A stretch of DNA of 64,000 nucleotides from Deltaproteobacteria bacterium (GTDB lineage Bacteria; Acidobacteriota; Thermoanaerobaculia; Multivoradales; JAHZIX01), in contig JAHZIX010000050.1 in assembly GCA_022601195.1 (NCBI GenBank), positions 151,547 through 215,546 on the forward strand, in the 5' to 3' direction. A model generated the notes under the pieces. That model searched no databases. It saw only the letters and a list, made by a program, of their open reading frames with translations, and was not told the DNA's origin. Below, piece by piece: positions 53,338 to 62,701 of the stretch. The position numbers and the translations under genes are program-made. Within the stretch, counting starts at the first letter, position 1. Each line of letters opens with the position of its first letter.

Positions 53338-56300
53338 TTGTCTAAAGAGGGATCTCGGCTCCGGCCCACACTTCGTTTGTCTACCTGGCTGCCCAGAACA
53401 TCCGTTCTGATGGCCCTGGCGATACTTTTCGCCGCCGGCAGCGCTTTTGCGATCCAAAACTCCGGCGATATCAAGCCCGAAGGTCGTAACTTCGATGCTC
53501 GCAACGCTGAGAACGCCAACTTGCAAGTCACCGTCACCGAGGCCCAACGCTCTGCGGAAGAGCGCCTGCGAGTTCGAGTGCCCGAGCTGGACGTGCGCTA
53601 CTCCAACGCCACCGGCGCTGCTCGTACCGTCTACAATCGGGTCGGCTATCTGACCGACCCCTCCACGGCGGCACCTCTGAACATCGGCCTGAATTTCACC
53701 CAGCAGAACCTCGACCTCTTCGGGTTGACCACTGCGGATCTCGCAGACTACGAGATCACCGATTCCGTCTTCACCCAGGTCACTGGCGCCCATCACATCT
53801 ATCTTCGCCAAACCCATGCCGGAATTCCGCTGTACAACGGTCAGATGCAATTCAACGTCAACCGCAACGGTCACATCATCAGCATCAACAATAACTTTCT
53901 GCCGGATCTGGCCTCCGCCATCAATACTCAAACGCCGGCCACCGGTGCCGGCCTAGCGGTTGAGCAGGCAGCCCAGCAACTGGGACTCGACATCACCAAG
54001 CCACCGCGTGCCATATCGACTCCGGAAGGTGTCCGTCAGGTGACCCACGTCGACGCTAGCGGTTTGTCCACCGAGCCGGTGGTCGCTCAGCTCATGTGGA
54101 TGCCCATTCGCCAAGGGGAAGCTCGCCTGACTTGGAACTTCCAGCTTTCCCTCTTGGACGGTAGCCATTGGTACGACCTCACCGTCGACGCCGTCACGGG
54201 TCAGATCTGGACGGCCTTAGATTGGATTGCCGACGACCAATACAAAGTTTACGAACAGCCCATCGTCGACCCGGACCACACGACTCCGGCGCCGCCAGCG
54301 GATGCTCGCACCATCGCGGTAGACCCTCATGACACCACGGCTTCCCCTTTCGGTTGGCACGATACGGACGGAGTCGCAGGAGCGGAGTTCACCATTCCCC
54401 GGGGTAATAACGTCCATGCCTATGAGGACTCCAACACCTCCAATGGACCACCGGCAGTGGAACCGGATTGTGGGGCAGGCATCGACTGTGATTTCCCCCT
54501 CGACCTGACCATGGCTCCCTCCACCTATCGGGACGCCGCCGCCGCCAATCTCTTTTACTGGAACAACATCATCCACGACATCCTCTACTTCTATGGCTTT
54601 GACGAGGCGGGTGGAAACTTCCAGGTCAACAACTACGGCAACGGCGGCCTCGGCAACGACGACGTTCAAGCGGAAGCTCAAGACGGTGGCGGCAACTGCA
54701 ACGCCAACTTCGGCACTCCACCGGATGGCAGTCGCCCGAGAATGCAAATGTTCACCTGCACCAACGTCACTCCTGCCCGGGACGGCGACCTGGACCATAT
54801 GGTGATCGTTCACGAGTACGGCCACGGTATCTCCAACCGCCAAGTCGGCGGCCCCAGCAACACCAGTTGCCTCGGCAACACCCAGCAAGCGGGAGAAGGT
54901 TGGAGCGATTGGTACGGATTGGTCTACACCGCTGATGCGTCGGACCTCGGTACGGACGCCCGCGGCGTGGGAACCTGGCTCTTCGGACAAGCTTCGGACG
55001 GCCCCGGTATCCGCGATCAGCCCTACAGCACCGACCCGGCGGTCAACACCTGGACCTATGAGGATATCGCCGGAGCCGCTGTTCCTCACGGAGTCGGTTC
55101 CCGCTGGGCTCAGGCCACCTGGGATGTCTATTGGGCCTTGGTGGACGAGCACGGCTTCGACGCCGACCTTTACAACGCTTTGGGGGGAAGTGGCAACCAG
55201 CGCGCCCTGCTCTACATCAACGAAGGCTTGAAGGACACCGCTTGCGGACCTTCCTTCCTGGATAGCCGCGATGGCGTGATTCAGGCCGCTATGGACAACT
55301 ACGGCGGTGAGGACGTCTGCCTGGTCTGGGAGGCTTTCGCCGCCTTCGGCCTCGGTGTAGACGCCACGACTCCAGGTCCCAATTCCACGTCCGCGACCAA
55401 CGGTTTCAACGTCCCTGGGGCGTGTTCCTTCCTGGGAGCAGATACTACGGAGCGCAACATCTGCGCTGGCGACGACGCGGTCTTCCCGGTTGTTCTGGGC
55501 ACTGCCTGGACACCTCCGGTCAACCTGAGCGCCAGCGGCAATCCCGGCGGCACGACCACGGCCTTTAGCCTCAATCCAGTGCCCACCGTACCCAACAACA
55601 GCGAGCTAACCGTCGGCAGCACCGGTGGTGCTGCAGCTGGTTCCTACGTCGTAACGGTCAACGGTGACGACACCACCAACACCATCGACTTGGATCTCGA
55701 CCTCAACGTCTTCGCTGGATCCCCCGGCGCAGCTTCGTTGACTGCTCCAACGGATGGCGCGACCGGCGTGGCCGTTTCGCCCCAGCTGGAGTGGGCCGCG
55801 GTCGCCGATACGGTGGACTACCTAGTCGAAGTCGCCACCGATAGTGGCTTCGCGAACATCATCTACAGTGCTACCGAAAGTGGCACCAGCAACACTCTCG
55901 ACATCACCCTCGATCCGGTGACCGAGTACTTCTGGCGGGTAACGGCCAATAACCCTTGCGGAGCGGGAGCGGCGTCCTCGACGTTTAGCTTCACCACCGC
56001 CAACCTGATCTGTTCCAGTCCTAGCCTGGCGATTCCCGATAGCCCGGGAGCCCCTGCTGTGGATACCTTGGTGGTCTCCCAGACCGGCACCATCGATGGC
56101 TTGACGGTGCAGATTCGCGCCGATCACACCTGGGTGGGCGATCTGATCTTCACCCTCACTCACTCGGACACCGGAACCGCGGCGGCGCTCATCGATCGCC
56201 CGGGCCGGGTCGGCTCTGGTTTCGGCTGTAGCGGCAACGATATCGATGCCACCATGGACGACAACGGTGCTTCCCCGGTGGAAGACGAGTGTGATTCGGG

Positions 56301-56529
56301 TGTTCCGACCATCAACGGAACCTTCAGCCCGAACAACCCCCTAGCGGCCTTCGACGGTGAGGACATCTCCGGAACCTGGACGATGTCTGTGGAAGACGAA
56401 GCGGGTGGCGACACCGGTGATCTAGTGGAATGGTGTCTCGTCGGCGGTGGGGCTGTCAGCGGTGACAGCATCTTTGCCGATGGCTTCGAGAGCGGCGACA
56501 CCTCCGCCTGGTCCCTGACCTTCCCCTAG
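53338..56529 (+). CDS. Secreted M36 metallopeptidase 3 with FN3-like and P-domain extension
   Basis: 1,063 aa from a TTG with AGGAGG 8 bases upstream. Signal peptide, FTP propeptide, and catalytic domain with His492-Glu493-His496 in IVHEYGHGISNRQVGG. After residue ~700 the protein has an added ~345 residues: a beta-rich domain (~700-800), a fibronectin III-like domain (~800-895, VDYLVEVATDSGFANIIYS) and a proprotein convertase P-domain (~920-1,040, HTWVGDLIFTLTHSDTG). It still ends in IFADGFESGDTSAWSLTF plus Pro. The extension probably gives binding or stability. It is the closest paralog in position to protease 2 and the longest of the three. Confidence 0.93.
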   Translation: MSKEGSRLRPTLRLSTWLPRTSVLMALAILFAAGSAFAIQNSGDIKPEGRNFDARNAENANLQVTVTEAQRSAEERLRVRVPELDVRYSNATGAARTVYNRVGYLTDPSTAAPLNIGLNFTQQNLDLFGLTTADLADYEITDSVFTQVTGAHHIYLRQTHAGIPLYNGQMQFNVNRNGHIISINNNFLPDLASAINTQTPATGAGLAVEQAAQQLGLDITKPPRAISTPEGVRQVTHVDASGLSTEPVVAQLMWMPIRQGEARLTWNFQLSLLDGSHWYDLTVDAVTGQIWTALDWIADDQYKVYEQPIVDPDHTTPAPPADARTIAVDPHDTTASPFGWHDTDGVAGAEFTIPRGNNVHAYEDSNTSNGPPAVEPDCGAGIDCDFPLDLTMAPSTYRDAAAANLFYWNNIIHDILYFYGFDEAGGNFQVNNYGNGGLGNDDVQAEAQDGGGNCNANFGTPPDGSRPRMQMFTCTNVTPARDGDLDHMVIVHEYGHGISNRQVGGPSNTSCLGNTQQAGEGWSDWYGLVYTADASDLGTDARGVGTWLFGQASDGPGIRDQPYSTDPAVNTWTYEDIAGAAVPHGVGSRWAQATWDVYWALVDEHGFDADLYNALGGSGNQRALLYINEGLKDTACGPSFLDSRDGVIQAAMDNYGGEDVCLVWEAFAAFGLGVDATTPGPNSTSATNGFNVPGACSFLGADTTERNICAGDDAVFPVVLGTAWTPPVNLSASGNPGGTTTAFSLNPVPTVPNNSELTVGSTGGAAAGSYVVTVNGDDTTNTIDLDLDLNVFAGSPGAASLTAPTDGATGVAVSPQLEWAAVADTVDYLVEVATDSGFANIIYSATESGTSNTLDITLDPVTEYFWRVTANNPCGAGAASSTFSFTTANLICSSPSLAIPDSPGAPAVDTLVVSQTGTIDGLTVQIRADHTWVGDLIFTLTHSDTGTAAALIDRPGRVGSGFGCSGNDIDATMDDNGASPVEDECDSGVPTINGTFSPNNPLAAFDGEDISGTWTMSVEDEAGGDTGDLVEWCLVGGGAVSGDSIFADGFESGDTSAWSLTFP

Positions 56530-56948
56530 GAGGTTCATCACGGGGCGGGAGACACCATCTCCCGCCGCTTCAAAGGCCCTGGTACCTGCGGTGCTGGGGC
56601 CTTTTCTGATGCCCCCAAATTCCCCTCAAACCCTCCCCGTCCGACTCTGCGGTCTTGGCTTCCTTGGCCACTCCCTCGCCCATTTGAACTCTTGTAGGAC
56701 TCGACCTTAGCCCCGAGTAGTCGGAGTCCGACCGCAGAATGGGCCCGAATACCGCTAGTTTCGAAGCTTCGAGACCTAGAGAATTTCCCTATCCATCAAC
56801 TTCTGCCGACGACTTGGGTCATGAGCTCGGAGCCATGAGCTCGGGGCTCGGTACCAAAACCAACGACAAGGTCGATTTCCTCCTTTGGGTGGGCTTCCGA
56901 GTCACGTGGATCTTCAGACAGAAAAGGTAATTTGGAAAGGAACTCCTC
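56530..56948. other. Intergenic region after M36 protease 3
   Basis: 419 bases: a hairpin GCGGGAGA/TCTCCCGC (56545-56565), a terminator, and a stretch with atgagctcgg repeated (56820-56845). The ribosome site of the next gene (AAAGGAA) is near 56935. Nothing else recognised. Confidence 0.4.
56573..56606 (+). terminator. Rho-independent terminator of M36 protease 3
   Basis: AAAGGCCC (56573-56580) pairs with GGGGCCTTTT around a 15-base loop, followed by CTG. Confidence 0.7.
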
Positions 56949-58169
56949 ATGCGAATCGCCCCCTCAAGCTCTCTTGCCGTCCTACTTCTCCTGTTCAGCT
57001 GGAACCTGCCGGCTCCGGTTCCGGCAGCAGAAGAACCAGCCTTCGAAGCTCGGGCTTCCCGGGGCCAAGGTGGAGGACAAGGGGAGTTCAGATGCCTGCC
57101 TTCCTGTGCGACCGACGACGGACTCTTTCTCTTCATTTCTTCGGGAGCTCCCCTGGCCTCGCTGACCGACCAAAGACTCACTCTCCGCATCCTGGCCAGG
57201 CCTGGAGGCTCTACTTTTGAGGTAGGTCTGTTCGATGGAGACAGCGGCAATGCCGACATCAACGGCGACCTCCATTGGGATCGGCTAGCAGCGAATTTTC
57301 GCTACTCCGTCCTTACGGATGCCGACGGCGATGGGGTTGGCGACGCCACTGCCGCCGGTCCTTTTGACTCGGCTTCCCTTCCCGACAACGCCTGGTTCTC
57401 CATGCAGGTGCCGCGTCTGCCGGAAGCCCGCAGCTCGAGTGGCCTGTATTCCTACGTCCTGCTAATCGAAAACCTGGAACCAGAGAAAACGGTTCTCAAC
57501 TCCTTCAAAGTACGAACCAAGACCTTCGTCTCAATCCCTCCGGGCCAACCGTTTGGCATCCTTCCAGTCATCACCACTCTCGCCGACGCCGGCATCATCT
57601 ACCCCAACTTCCCGGAAACCCTTCCAACCACCTACGATGGCTCCTTTTCGCTTTACCTGGAGGTCCCTGAAGATCCAACGGAGATGGTGATTTGGGATGG
57701 AGACTTTGATTTTGGATCCTTTGACGGCTCCCTCATCGACACAGACGATCCATCCACTCCCAATGCTCCCTTCCTACCGGTCTGGGCCACCAACGACCCT
57801 CTCTCCCTCCCGGAAGGGGTAGCCATGGGCCTAGCGGGCACCACCGGCAACCCTGCCGACGACGGTGATACTCAGGGACCCGGGGTCTTCCTGGTGAGGT
57901 CACCGAACCCGACCTACCACCTAGTGACCCCCGACGGGGAGACCTTTACCAATCTCAATCCATCCGGCAACCGGGAATGGGAACAATTCCGTATCTCCGC
58001 CCAAACGGGAGACCCGAATCCCTTCGATTTCTCGAGCTCCCAGTTGACCGCAGGCCTGTATTCTCTAGAGATCGAGGGGATCGACCTTCAGAACAGTCTC
58101 TCTTTTCGCCTCGATCACCCGGTTATCTGTGTCAAGCACAACGGTCAACCCTGCATCGTCCCGCGGTAA
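56949..58169 (+). CDS. Secreted protein of unknown function
   Basis: 406 aa with a signal peptide (LAVLLLLFSWNLPAPVPAA) and AAAGGAA before the ATG. Strand-rich segments (LTLRILARPGGSTFEVGLFD, FRYSVLTDADGDGVGD) carry an Asp-rich loop that may bind Ca2+. Four Cys in two pairs (CLPSC near the N-terminus, CVKHNGQPC at the end) suggest disulfides. The family is not recognised. It follows the M36 cluster in the same direction and may be another surface or secreted product. Confidence 0.75.
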   Translation: MRIAPSSSLAVLLLLFSWNLPAPVPAAEEPAFEARASRGQGGGQGEFRCLPSCATDDGLFLFISSGAPLASLTDQRLTLRILARPGGSTFEVGLFDGDSGNADINGDLHWDRLAANFRYSVLTDADGDGVGDATAAGPFDSASLPDNAWFSMQVPRLPEARSSSGLYSYVLLIENLEPEKTVLNSFKVRTKTFVSIPPGQPFGILPVITTLADAGIIYPNFPETLPTTYDGSFSLYLEVPEDPTEMVIWDGDFDFGSFDGSLIDTDDPSTPNAPFLPVWATNDPLSLPEGVAMGLAGTTGNPADDGDTQGPGVFLVRSPNPTYHLVTPDGETFTNLNPSGNREWEQFRISAQTGDPNPFDFSSSQLTAGLYSLEIEGIDLQNSLSFRLDHPVICVKHNGQPCIVPR

Positions 58170-58451
58170 GAGCACGGCCGCCTGTCGAGCCCACCCGACC
58201 AACCGGGGTCCGCTCGCACCAAGAGCCGCCCCCGGTTGAGCCTTCCTTCGCCGATCCTGGAGCTCCTGGCGCAGCGGACCCTCCCAGGGTAGGGGCTGAG
58301 TCCGAAGGACGCCAAACTCCGGCGAGATACCTCAACGCCCTAACTAGCCTGCAATCGATTCTCGAAGGCTCCCCCCGCCCCCCTCTCCATCTGCTACTCT
58401 CCACCCGGCCTAACAATCCTTAGGCACTCAAACTCATTCGGGAGGTCGACA

Positions 58452-59351
58452 ATGACGCGCTTTTGGCATCTCTCCGCTCTGCTTTCTCTAACTGTTCTCC
58501 TCGCTTCTCCAACCCTGGCCCAGCAGGATCTCACCCAAGTGGAGATCGAAACTGTCACCGTGGCGAGCGGCATCTCTATGCTGGTGGGCGCCGGGGGCAA
58601 TATCGGCGTCTCCTACGGAGAAGACGGCGTGATTCTCATCGACGATCAGTACGCTCCCTTGACCGCCAAAATCCAAGCAGCCGTCGGCAAGCTCAGCCAG
58701 GAGCCGACGCGTTTCGTGCTCAATACCCATTGGCATGGTGATCACTCTGGCGGCAACGAGAACCTGGGGAAAGCAGGAGCTGTCATCGTGGCTCATGACA
58801 ATGTCCGGGTTCGCATGAGCACCGATCAGCTGATCGAAGCCTTGGAATGGGAGGTACCCGCCTCTCCTAAAGGGGCTCTCCCGGAAGTTACCTTTACTGA
58901 AAATGTAACTTTTCACCTCAACGGCGACGCCATTCATGCCTACCACGTCGAGCATGCCCATACGGATGGAGATGCCATCGTCATCTTTTCGAAGGCCAAC
59001 GTGGTGCACATGGGAGATATCTATTTCAATGGACTCTACCCCTTCATCGATGTCTCCTCCGGGGGCTCCATCGATGGAATGATCGAGGCTGTCGAAGGTG
59101 TCCTGTCGAAAATCGATGGCGAGACCAAGATCATTCCCGGCCACGGCCCGCTGTCGAATCAGGCCGAGCTGCAGAGCTATCTATCGATGCTCAAGAAGAC
59201 CCGCGCCAACGTCGCCGCTCTCATCGCCGCGGGCAAGACCGTCGAAGAAGCCATCGCCGCCAAACCCAATGCGGAATTCGATGAGTCTCTGAGCTCGTTT
59301 ATCGATGCGGAAAAATACATCCGGATCCTCTACAGCGATCTAGCCCGGTAG
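58452..59351 (+). CDS. Secreted MBL-fold metallo-hydrolase
   Basis: 299 aa with signal peptide (LSALLSLTVLLASPTLAQ). The di-zinc motif is His93-W-His95-G-Asp97-His98 (NTHWHGDHSGGNENL), with further ligands in HAHTDGDAIVIF and IIPGHGPLS. The fold matches metallo-beta-lactamase superfamily hydrolases with periplasmic location. The substrate could be a lactam, lactone or ester; beta-lactamase activity is not shown by sequence. GGGAGG lies ~8 bases before the ATG. Confidence 0.92.
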   Translation: MTRFWHLSALLSLTVLLASPTLAQQDLTQVEIETVTVASGISMLVGAGGNIGVSYGEDGVILIDDQYAPLTAKIQAAVGKLSQEPTRFVLNTHWHGDHSGGNENLGKAGAVIVAHDNVRVRMSTDQLIEALEWEVPASPKGALPEVTFTENVTFHLNGDAIHAYHVEHAHTDGDAIVIFSKANVVHMGDIYFNGLYPFIDVSSGGSIDGMIEAVEGVLSKIDGETKIIPGHGPLSNQAELQSYLSMLKKTRANVAALIAAGKTVEEAIAAKPNAEFDESLSSFIDAEKYIRILYSDLAR

Positions 59352-59423
59352 ATAGGCCCGTAGGCCCATTAGGTAGGTAGGCCAAGCCCCGACAGATACG
59401 GCCTAGCCACGGCTTTCACCCCA

Positions 59424-59452
59424 AGAAAAAGACCCGGTCCAAGGACCGGGTC
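59424..59452 (-). terminator. Terminator between MBL hydrolase and M4 protease
   Basis: GACCCGGTCC AA GGACCGGGTC (59431-59452) is a perfect inverted repeat. A T-run follows on the minus strand (TTTTTCTT at 59430-59423), so it serves the M4 protease gene and may work both ways. Confidence 0.8.
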
Positions 59453-59568
59453 AAGGAAAGATCATCTCAAAATCCAGTGGGGCAGCCGAGGCTACGAGGG
59501 GAGGGTGCCCCCCGAGGGAGGAGGAGGTAGATGAGTCAGCCTCACTGCCACCCCATTGGACACAGACT

Positions 59569-62157
59569 CTAATTCACCACGATTTGACGGTTTGGACTGA
59601 AGGCTCCGAACCACTGAACCCCGTCCTGCACCATTCTCCATTGGAAGTTGTAGGTTCCCGGACTCGAAGGTGCCCGGATAGTAAATACAAAGGTTCGCTG
59701 CTGCCCCGGAGCCACCGAGACATTGCTCGGCAGCCAGACCCGATTGAGATTCCAGATCCGGTTGTCTCGAGGGTTCTCACTACCCAATTTATGACCTGCC
59801 GACCGAGTCCAAGTCCGAGTTCCATTGTTCCTCATCGTGACTCTCACGACAGCCGTCTGCCCCCTCGTCATGGTGGTGGGCACGCCTACGTAGGAAACGA
59901 ACTCGGCGTTGTTTGTGGCAGCCTGCACCTGTATCTGGCGGTTGGGAGAAAAGGCTCCGAACCAGGCCACACCTTCTTTCACCATGCGCCAACGGAAATT
60001 GTAAGTTCCCACAGCCGAAGGCGCAGTGATGTTGAAAGTAAAGGTTCGCTGCTGCCCAGGAGCTACCGAGACGTTACTGGGCAGCCACACTCGAGTGAGG
60101 CCCCAGGTGGTATTCCCTTGCAGACTCTGGCTACCCAATTTGAACCCAGCCGCACGAGTCCAGGTACTGGTGCCCGTATTCTTCATGGTCACCGAAACCG
60201 TCCTCGTTTCACCGGGTAGGAGAGTGGTGGGAACGGATTGACTGATGTATTGGGCGTTGTTGGTTCCTCCACCGCTGGTAACGGCGATCTGGCGGTTCTG
60301 TGAGAAGGCTCCAAACCAAGCGACTCCTTCCTTCACCATACGCCACTGGAAGTTGTAGGTAGCCGGCGCCGCAGGGGCACGAATGGTAAACGTGAACGTC
60401 CACTGCTGTCCCGGAGCTATCGAGGCGTTACTGGGCAGATCCACCCGACCGATTCCCCACCGCAAGTTATCTTGTGGATTCTGGCTCCCAAGACGGTAGT
60501 TTCCAGCGCGGGTCCAGGTTGTGGTTCCCGTATTCTTTATGGTTACCGAGACCGTGGTGGTCTGATTCGGGGTCATGGAGGTCGGTACGGATTGAGTGAT
60601 GTACTGGGAATTGTTGGTACCCGCTGTGGGGCAACTGCCAACCCCAACCGCACACCATGCCGTGTAAATGTTGTCCCGATAGGTCGCGCCGAATAGATCC
60701 ATCGCGGCCTGGCCAGTAGCCGAGCGAGCCGATGCGAAATTCGAGCTCGGGGTCAAATAGGTGGTCTGAGCGCGGTAAAAGATCGCCTCCGCGTCAGCGC
60801 CGATGCTGGGAACCACCACATTGGTCTTGCCGCGGGGGTGTTGACCACCCTCTACAGCCAGGTAAAAGGCCAGGTTGGCGATGCCCGAATTCCAATGCAC
60901 GCCACCATTGTCAGCACTGCCGGTATATCGCTCCGGATAGTAGTCCTGCGAGACTCCGTCCAGAGTTGGATTGTTCATGTAGCGCAAGGCGTCCCCAGCA
61001 GTTCCGGGAGTGTAGACATCTTCGCCGAGCTTCCAGATGTCGGCGCTATAGCCGTCCTTCCAGAACTCTGCACCGGCAGCGAAAATATCGGACCAGGCCT
61101 CGTTCAAGGCACCGGACTCATTGCGGTAAATCAATCCCGACTCGTTCTCCGTCACCGCGTGAGTGAACTCGTGAGCCACGATGTCGAAGGCATTGCCCAG
61201 GGGGCCAAATTGCACCCCATTGCCATCTCCGTACACCAGGTAGGAGCCGTTCCAAAAAGCATTGTTGTAATTCGACAGGTGGTGCCCCACAGAGTTGATC
61301 GTAATGTCGGAGCCGTTGTAGGACTTACGGCCAAATCTTGCGTTGTAATAGTCATAGACCAAGCTGGAACCGTTGTGAATATTTTGCAAGATGCCATCAC
61401 CACAGCTCTGATTGTTGGTGCATCTCAAAGTGCCGGGAAGCGACCCAGTGTTGTTGCTGGAGTGAGTGCGCCAATTCTTGGCACGGTGAATCCGAGGGTG
61501 CCGGGCGACCAAAAACCCGGTAGCGGCATCGGCGAAGAGATCGTCGACCTCGAGGCCGTCCTTGCTTTCATACTCGACTCGGTTTCGCCAGGCGAGATGG
61601 GGATGAGAATTTTCCCCAAGAACGTAAACCAATTCTGGCTCATCGGTCGCCTTGCCTGAGATTCCAGCAGACTCTGCGGCGATCTCTAGAGCCTCGATGG
61701 CCGGCATAGTGGCCGTCGCGGGCAACTCCGTAGCAGAGACAAAACGTCCCGAAACGGCATAGACCTCACCGGTGAGATCGTCCGCATGGACGATGACCCG
61801 ACTTCCCAGAACTCGAAGGCCATTGATCTTCTGGTCCATGCGTACATGGACGTAGCCCAGCTCGTCTCGATCGACCCTCCGCACCAGGAGCTCTTCTGCC
61901 CCAGTGGCCTGGAGATCCTCTCGCGCCATCTCACGCAAATAGGATACAGCTGCTTCACCGCGGTCCAGATCCATGTCGAGGGCACCTAACTGACCTTCCA
62001 GGAAGGTCGGCACCCCGGCTTGATCCCAACTCAGAACATTGTCTTGAATCGTAGATGCTGCGGTGAGCGCGCTGGAGCTCAGAACCACAATAGAAAACAT
62101 CGCAAGGAGGGAGACTCGCCAATTCATCAAATGAAACCCTTTGGGCATCGAAAACAT
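59569..62157 (-). CDS. Secreted M4 (thermolysin-like) metallopeptidase with three NBR1-type Ig domains
   Basis: 862 aa; AAAGGAGAA precedes the ATG. Signal peptide (LLAMFSIVVLSSSALTAA), FTP/PepSY propeptide (~40-200), and M4 domain with His329-Glu330-His333 in IVAHEFTHAVTENESGL and NEAWSDIFAAG. Three C-terminal domains of ~105 residues each follow. They share VSVT(M/I)KNTGTxTWTR, WxLxRVxLPSN, and YNFQWRMVxxGVxWFGAFS, typical of NBR1-Ig-like (FW) domains. These act as binding modules; here they probably bind cell-surface material. The gene has a near-identical neighbour upstream. Confidence 0.92.
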   Translation of the reverse strand: MFSMPKGFHLMNWRVSLLAMFSIVVLSSSALTAASTIQDNVLSWDQAGVPTFLEGQLGALDMDLDRGEAAVSYLREMAREDLQATGAEELLVRRVDRDELGYVHVRMDQKINGLRVLGSRVIVHADDLTGEVYAVSGRFVSATELPATATMPAIEALEIAAESAGISGKATDEPELVYVLGENSHPHLAWRNRVEYESKDGLEVDDLFADAATGFLVARHPRIHRAKNWRTHSSNNTGSLPGTLRCTNNQSCGDGILQNIHNGSSLVYDYYNARFGRKSYNGSDITINSVGHHLSNYNNAFWNGSYLVYGDGNGVQFGPLGNAFDIVAHEFTHAVTENESGLIYRNESGALNEAWSDIFAAGAEFWKDGYSADIWKLGEDVYTPGTAGDALRYMNNPTLDGVSQDYYPERYTGSADNGGVHWNSGIANLAFYLAVEGGQHPRGKTNVVVPSIGADAEAIFYRAQTTYLTPSSNFASARSATGQAAMDLFGATYRDNIYTAWCAVGVGSCPTAGTNNSQYITQSVPTSMTPNQTTTVSVTIKNTGTTTWTRAGNYRLGSQNPQDNLRWGIGRVDLPSNASIAPGQQWTFTFTIRAPAAPATYNFQWRMVKEGVAWFGAFSQNRQIAVTSGGGTNNAQYISQSVPTTLLPGETRTVSVTMKNTGTSTWTRAAGFKLGSQSLQGNTTWGLTRVWLPSNVSVAPGQQRTFTFNITAPSAVGTYNFRWRMVKEGVAWFGAFSPNRQIQVQAATNNAEFVSYVGVPTTMTRGQTAVVRVTMRNNGTRTWTRSAGHKLGSENPRDNRIWNLNRVWLPSNVSVAPGQQRTFVFTIRAPSSPGTYNFQWRMVQDGVQWFGAFSPNRQIVVN

Positions 62158-62701
62158 TGATTCTCCTTTCTCTCGTCAGCAACAACATCTCTTGTCCCCA
62201 GTCGGCTCATCGACCGGGTGCTTGAATGAGTAGGCGACAAAAAGCAGAAAAACAGATCGTAAACAATCAAAAAAATGCAGCACACAGGATGAGAGCAGCA
62301 GCAATAGACAGAACTCTAGGTAACTAGGTAGGCGAAGAGAGAGGAAGGAGGGCACAGGCCGGGGATATAGGCAACACTTTAGACCGGGAGCATGGGTAAC
62401 AGTCTCGCCGGGTCCACACTGGGCACCAAGGAAGTGCCTGGATGCCTTGGGGAGACCTGTGCCACCGCGATCGTCGCCTCGAACCGTGAGCGAGTCTGAA
62501 ACCGGCCTGCGAAAAGCCTCGGCTGAGCCGAGAGCCAGACAGAAAATAGGCTGAGAGAAAGGGCTGCCTCCGGCCTCCAAGAGCCCATCGTGGGCTCCGG
62601 AAGCCTATGAAAAGATTCACCAGAGGCCGGGTAAGCGTTACCTTTATCCCCAGCCATTCAGGGAAGAATCAGCCTCACCGCCAGCCCAATGGATACGGAC
62701 C
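62158..62701. other. Intergenic region between tandem M4 protease genes
   Basis: 544 bases. The part 62664-62701 resembles the sequence just after the downstream protease gene, so the duplication unit extends beyond the coding region. An A-rich stretch (62221-62290 on the plus strand) probably holds the promoter of the downstream M4 gene. No gene recognised. Confidence 0.4.

Noticed and set aside
58452..59351. True beta-lactamase
   Set aside because: The zinc motif is general to MBL-fold hydrolases; the sequence does not single out lactamase activity.
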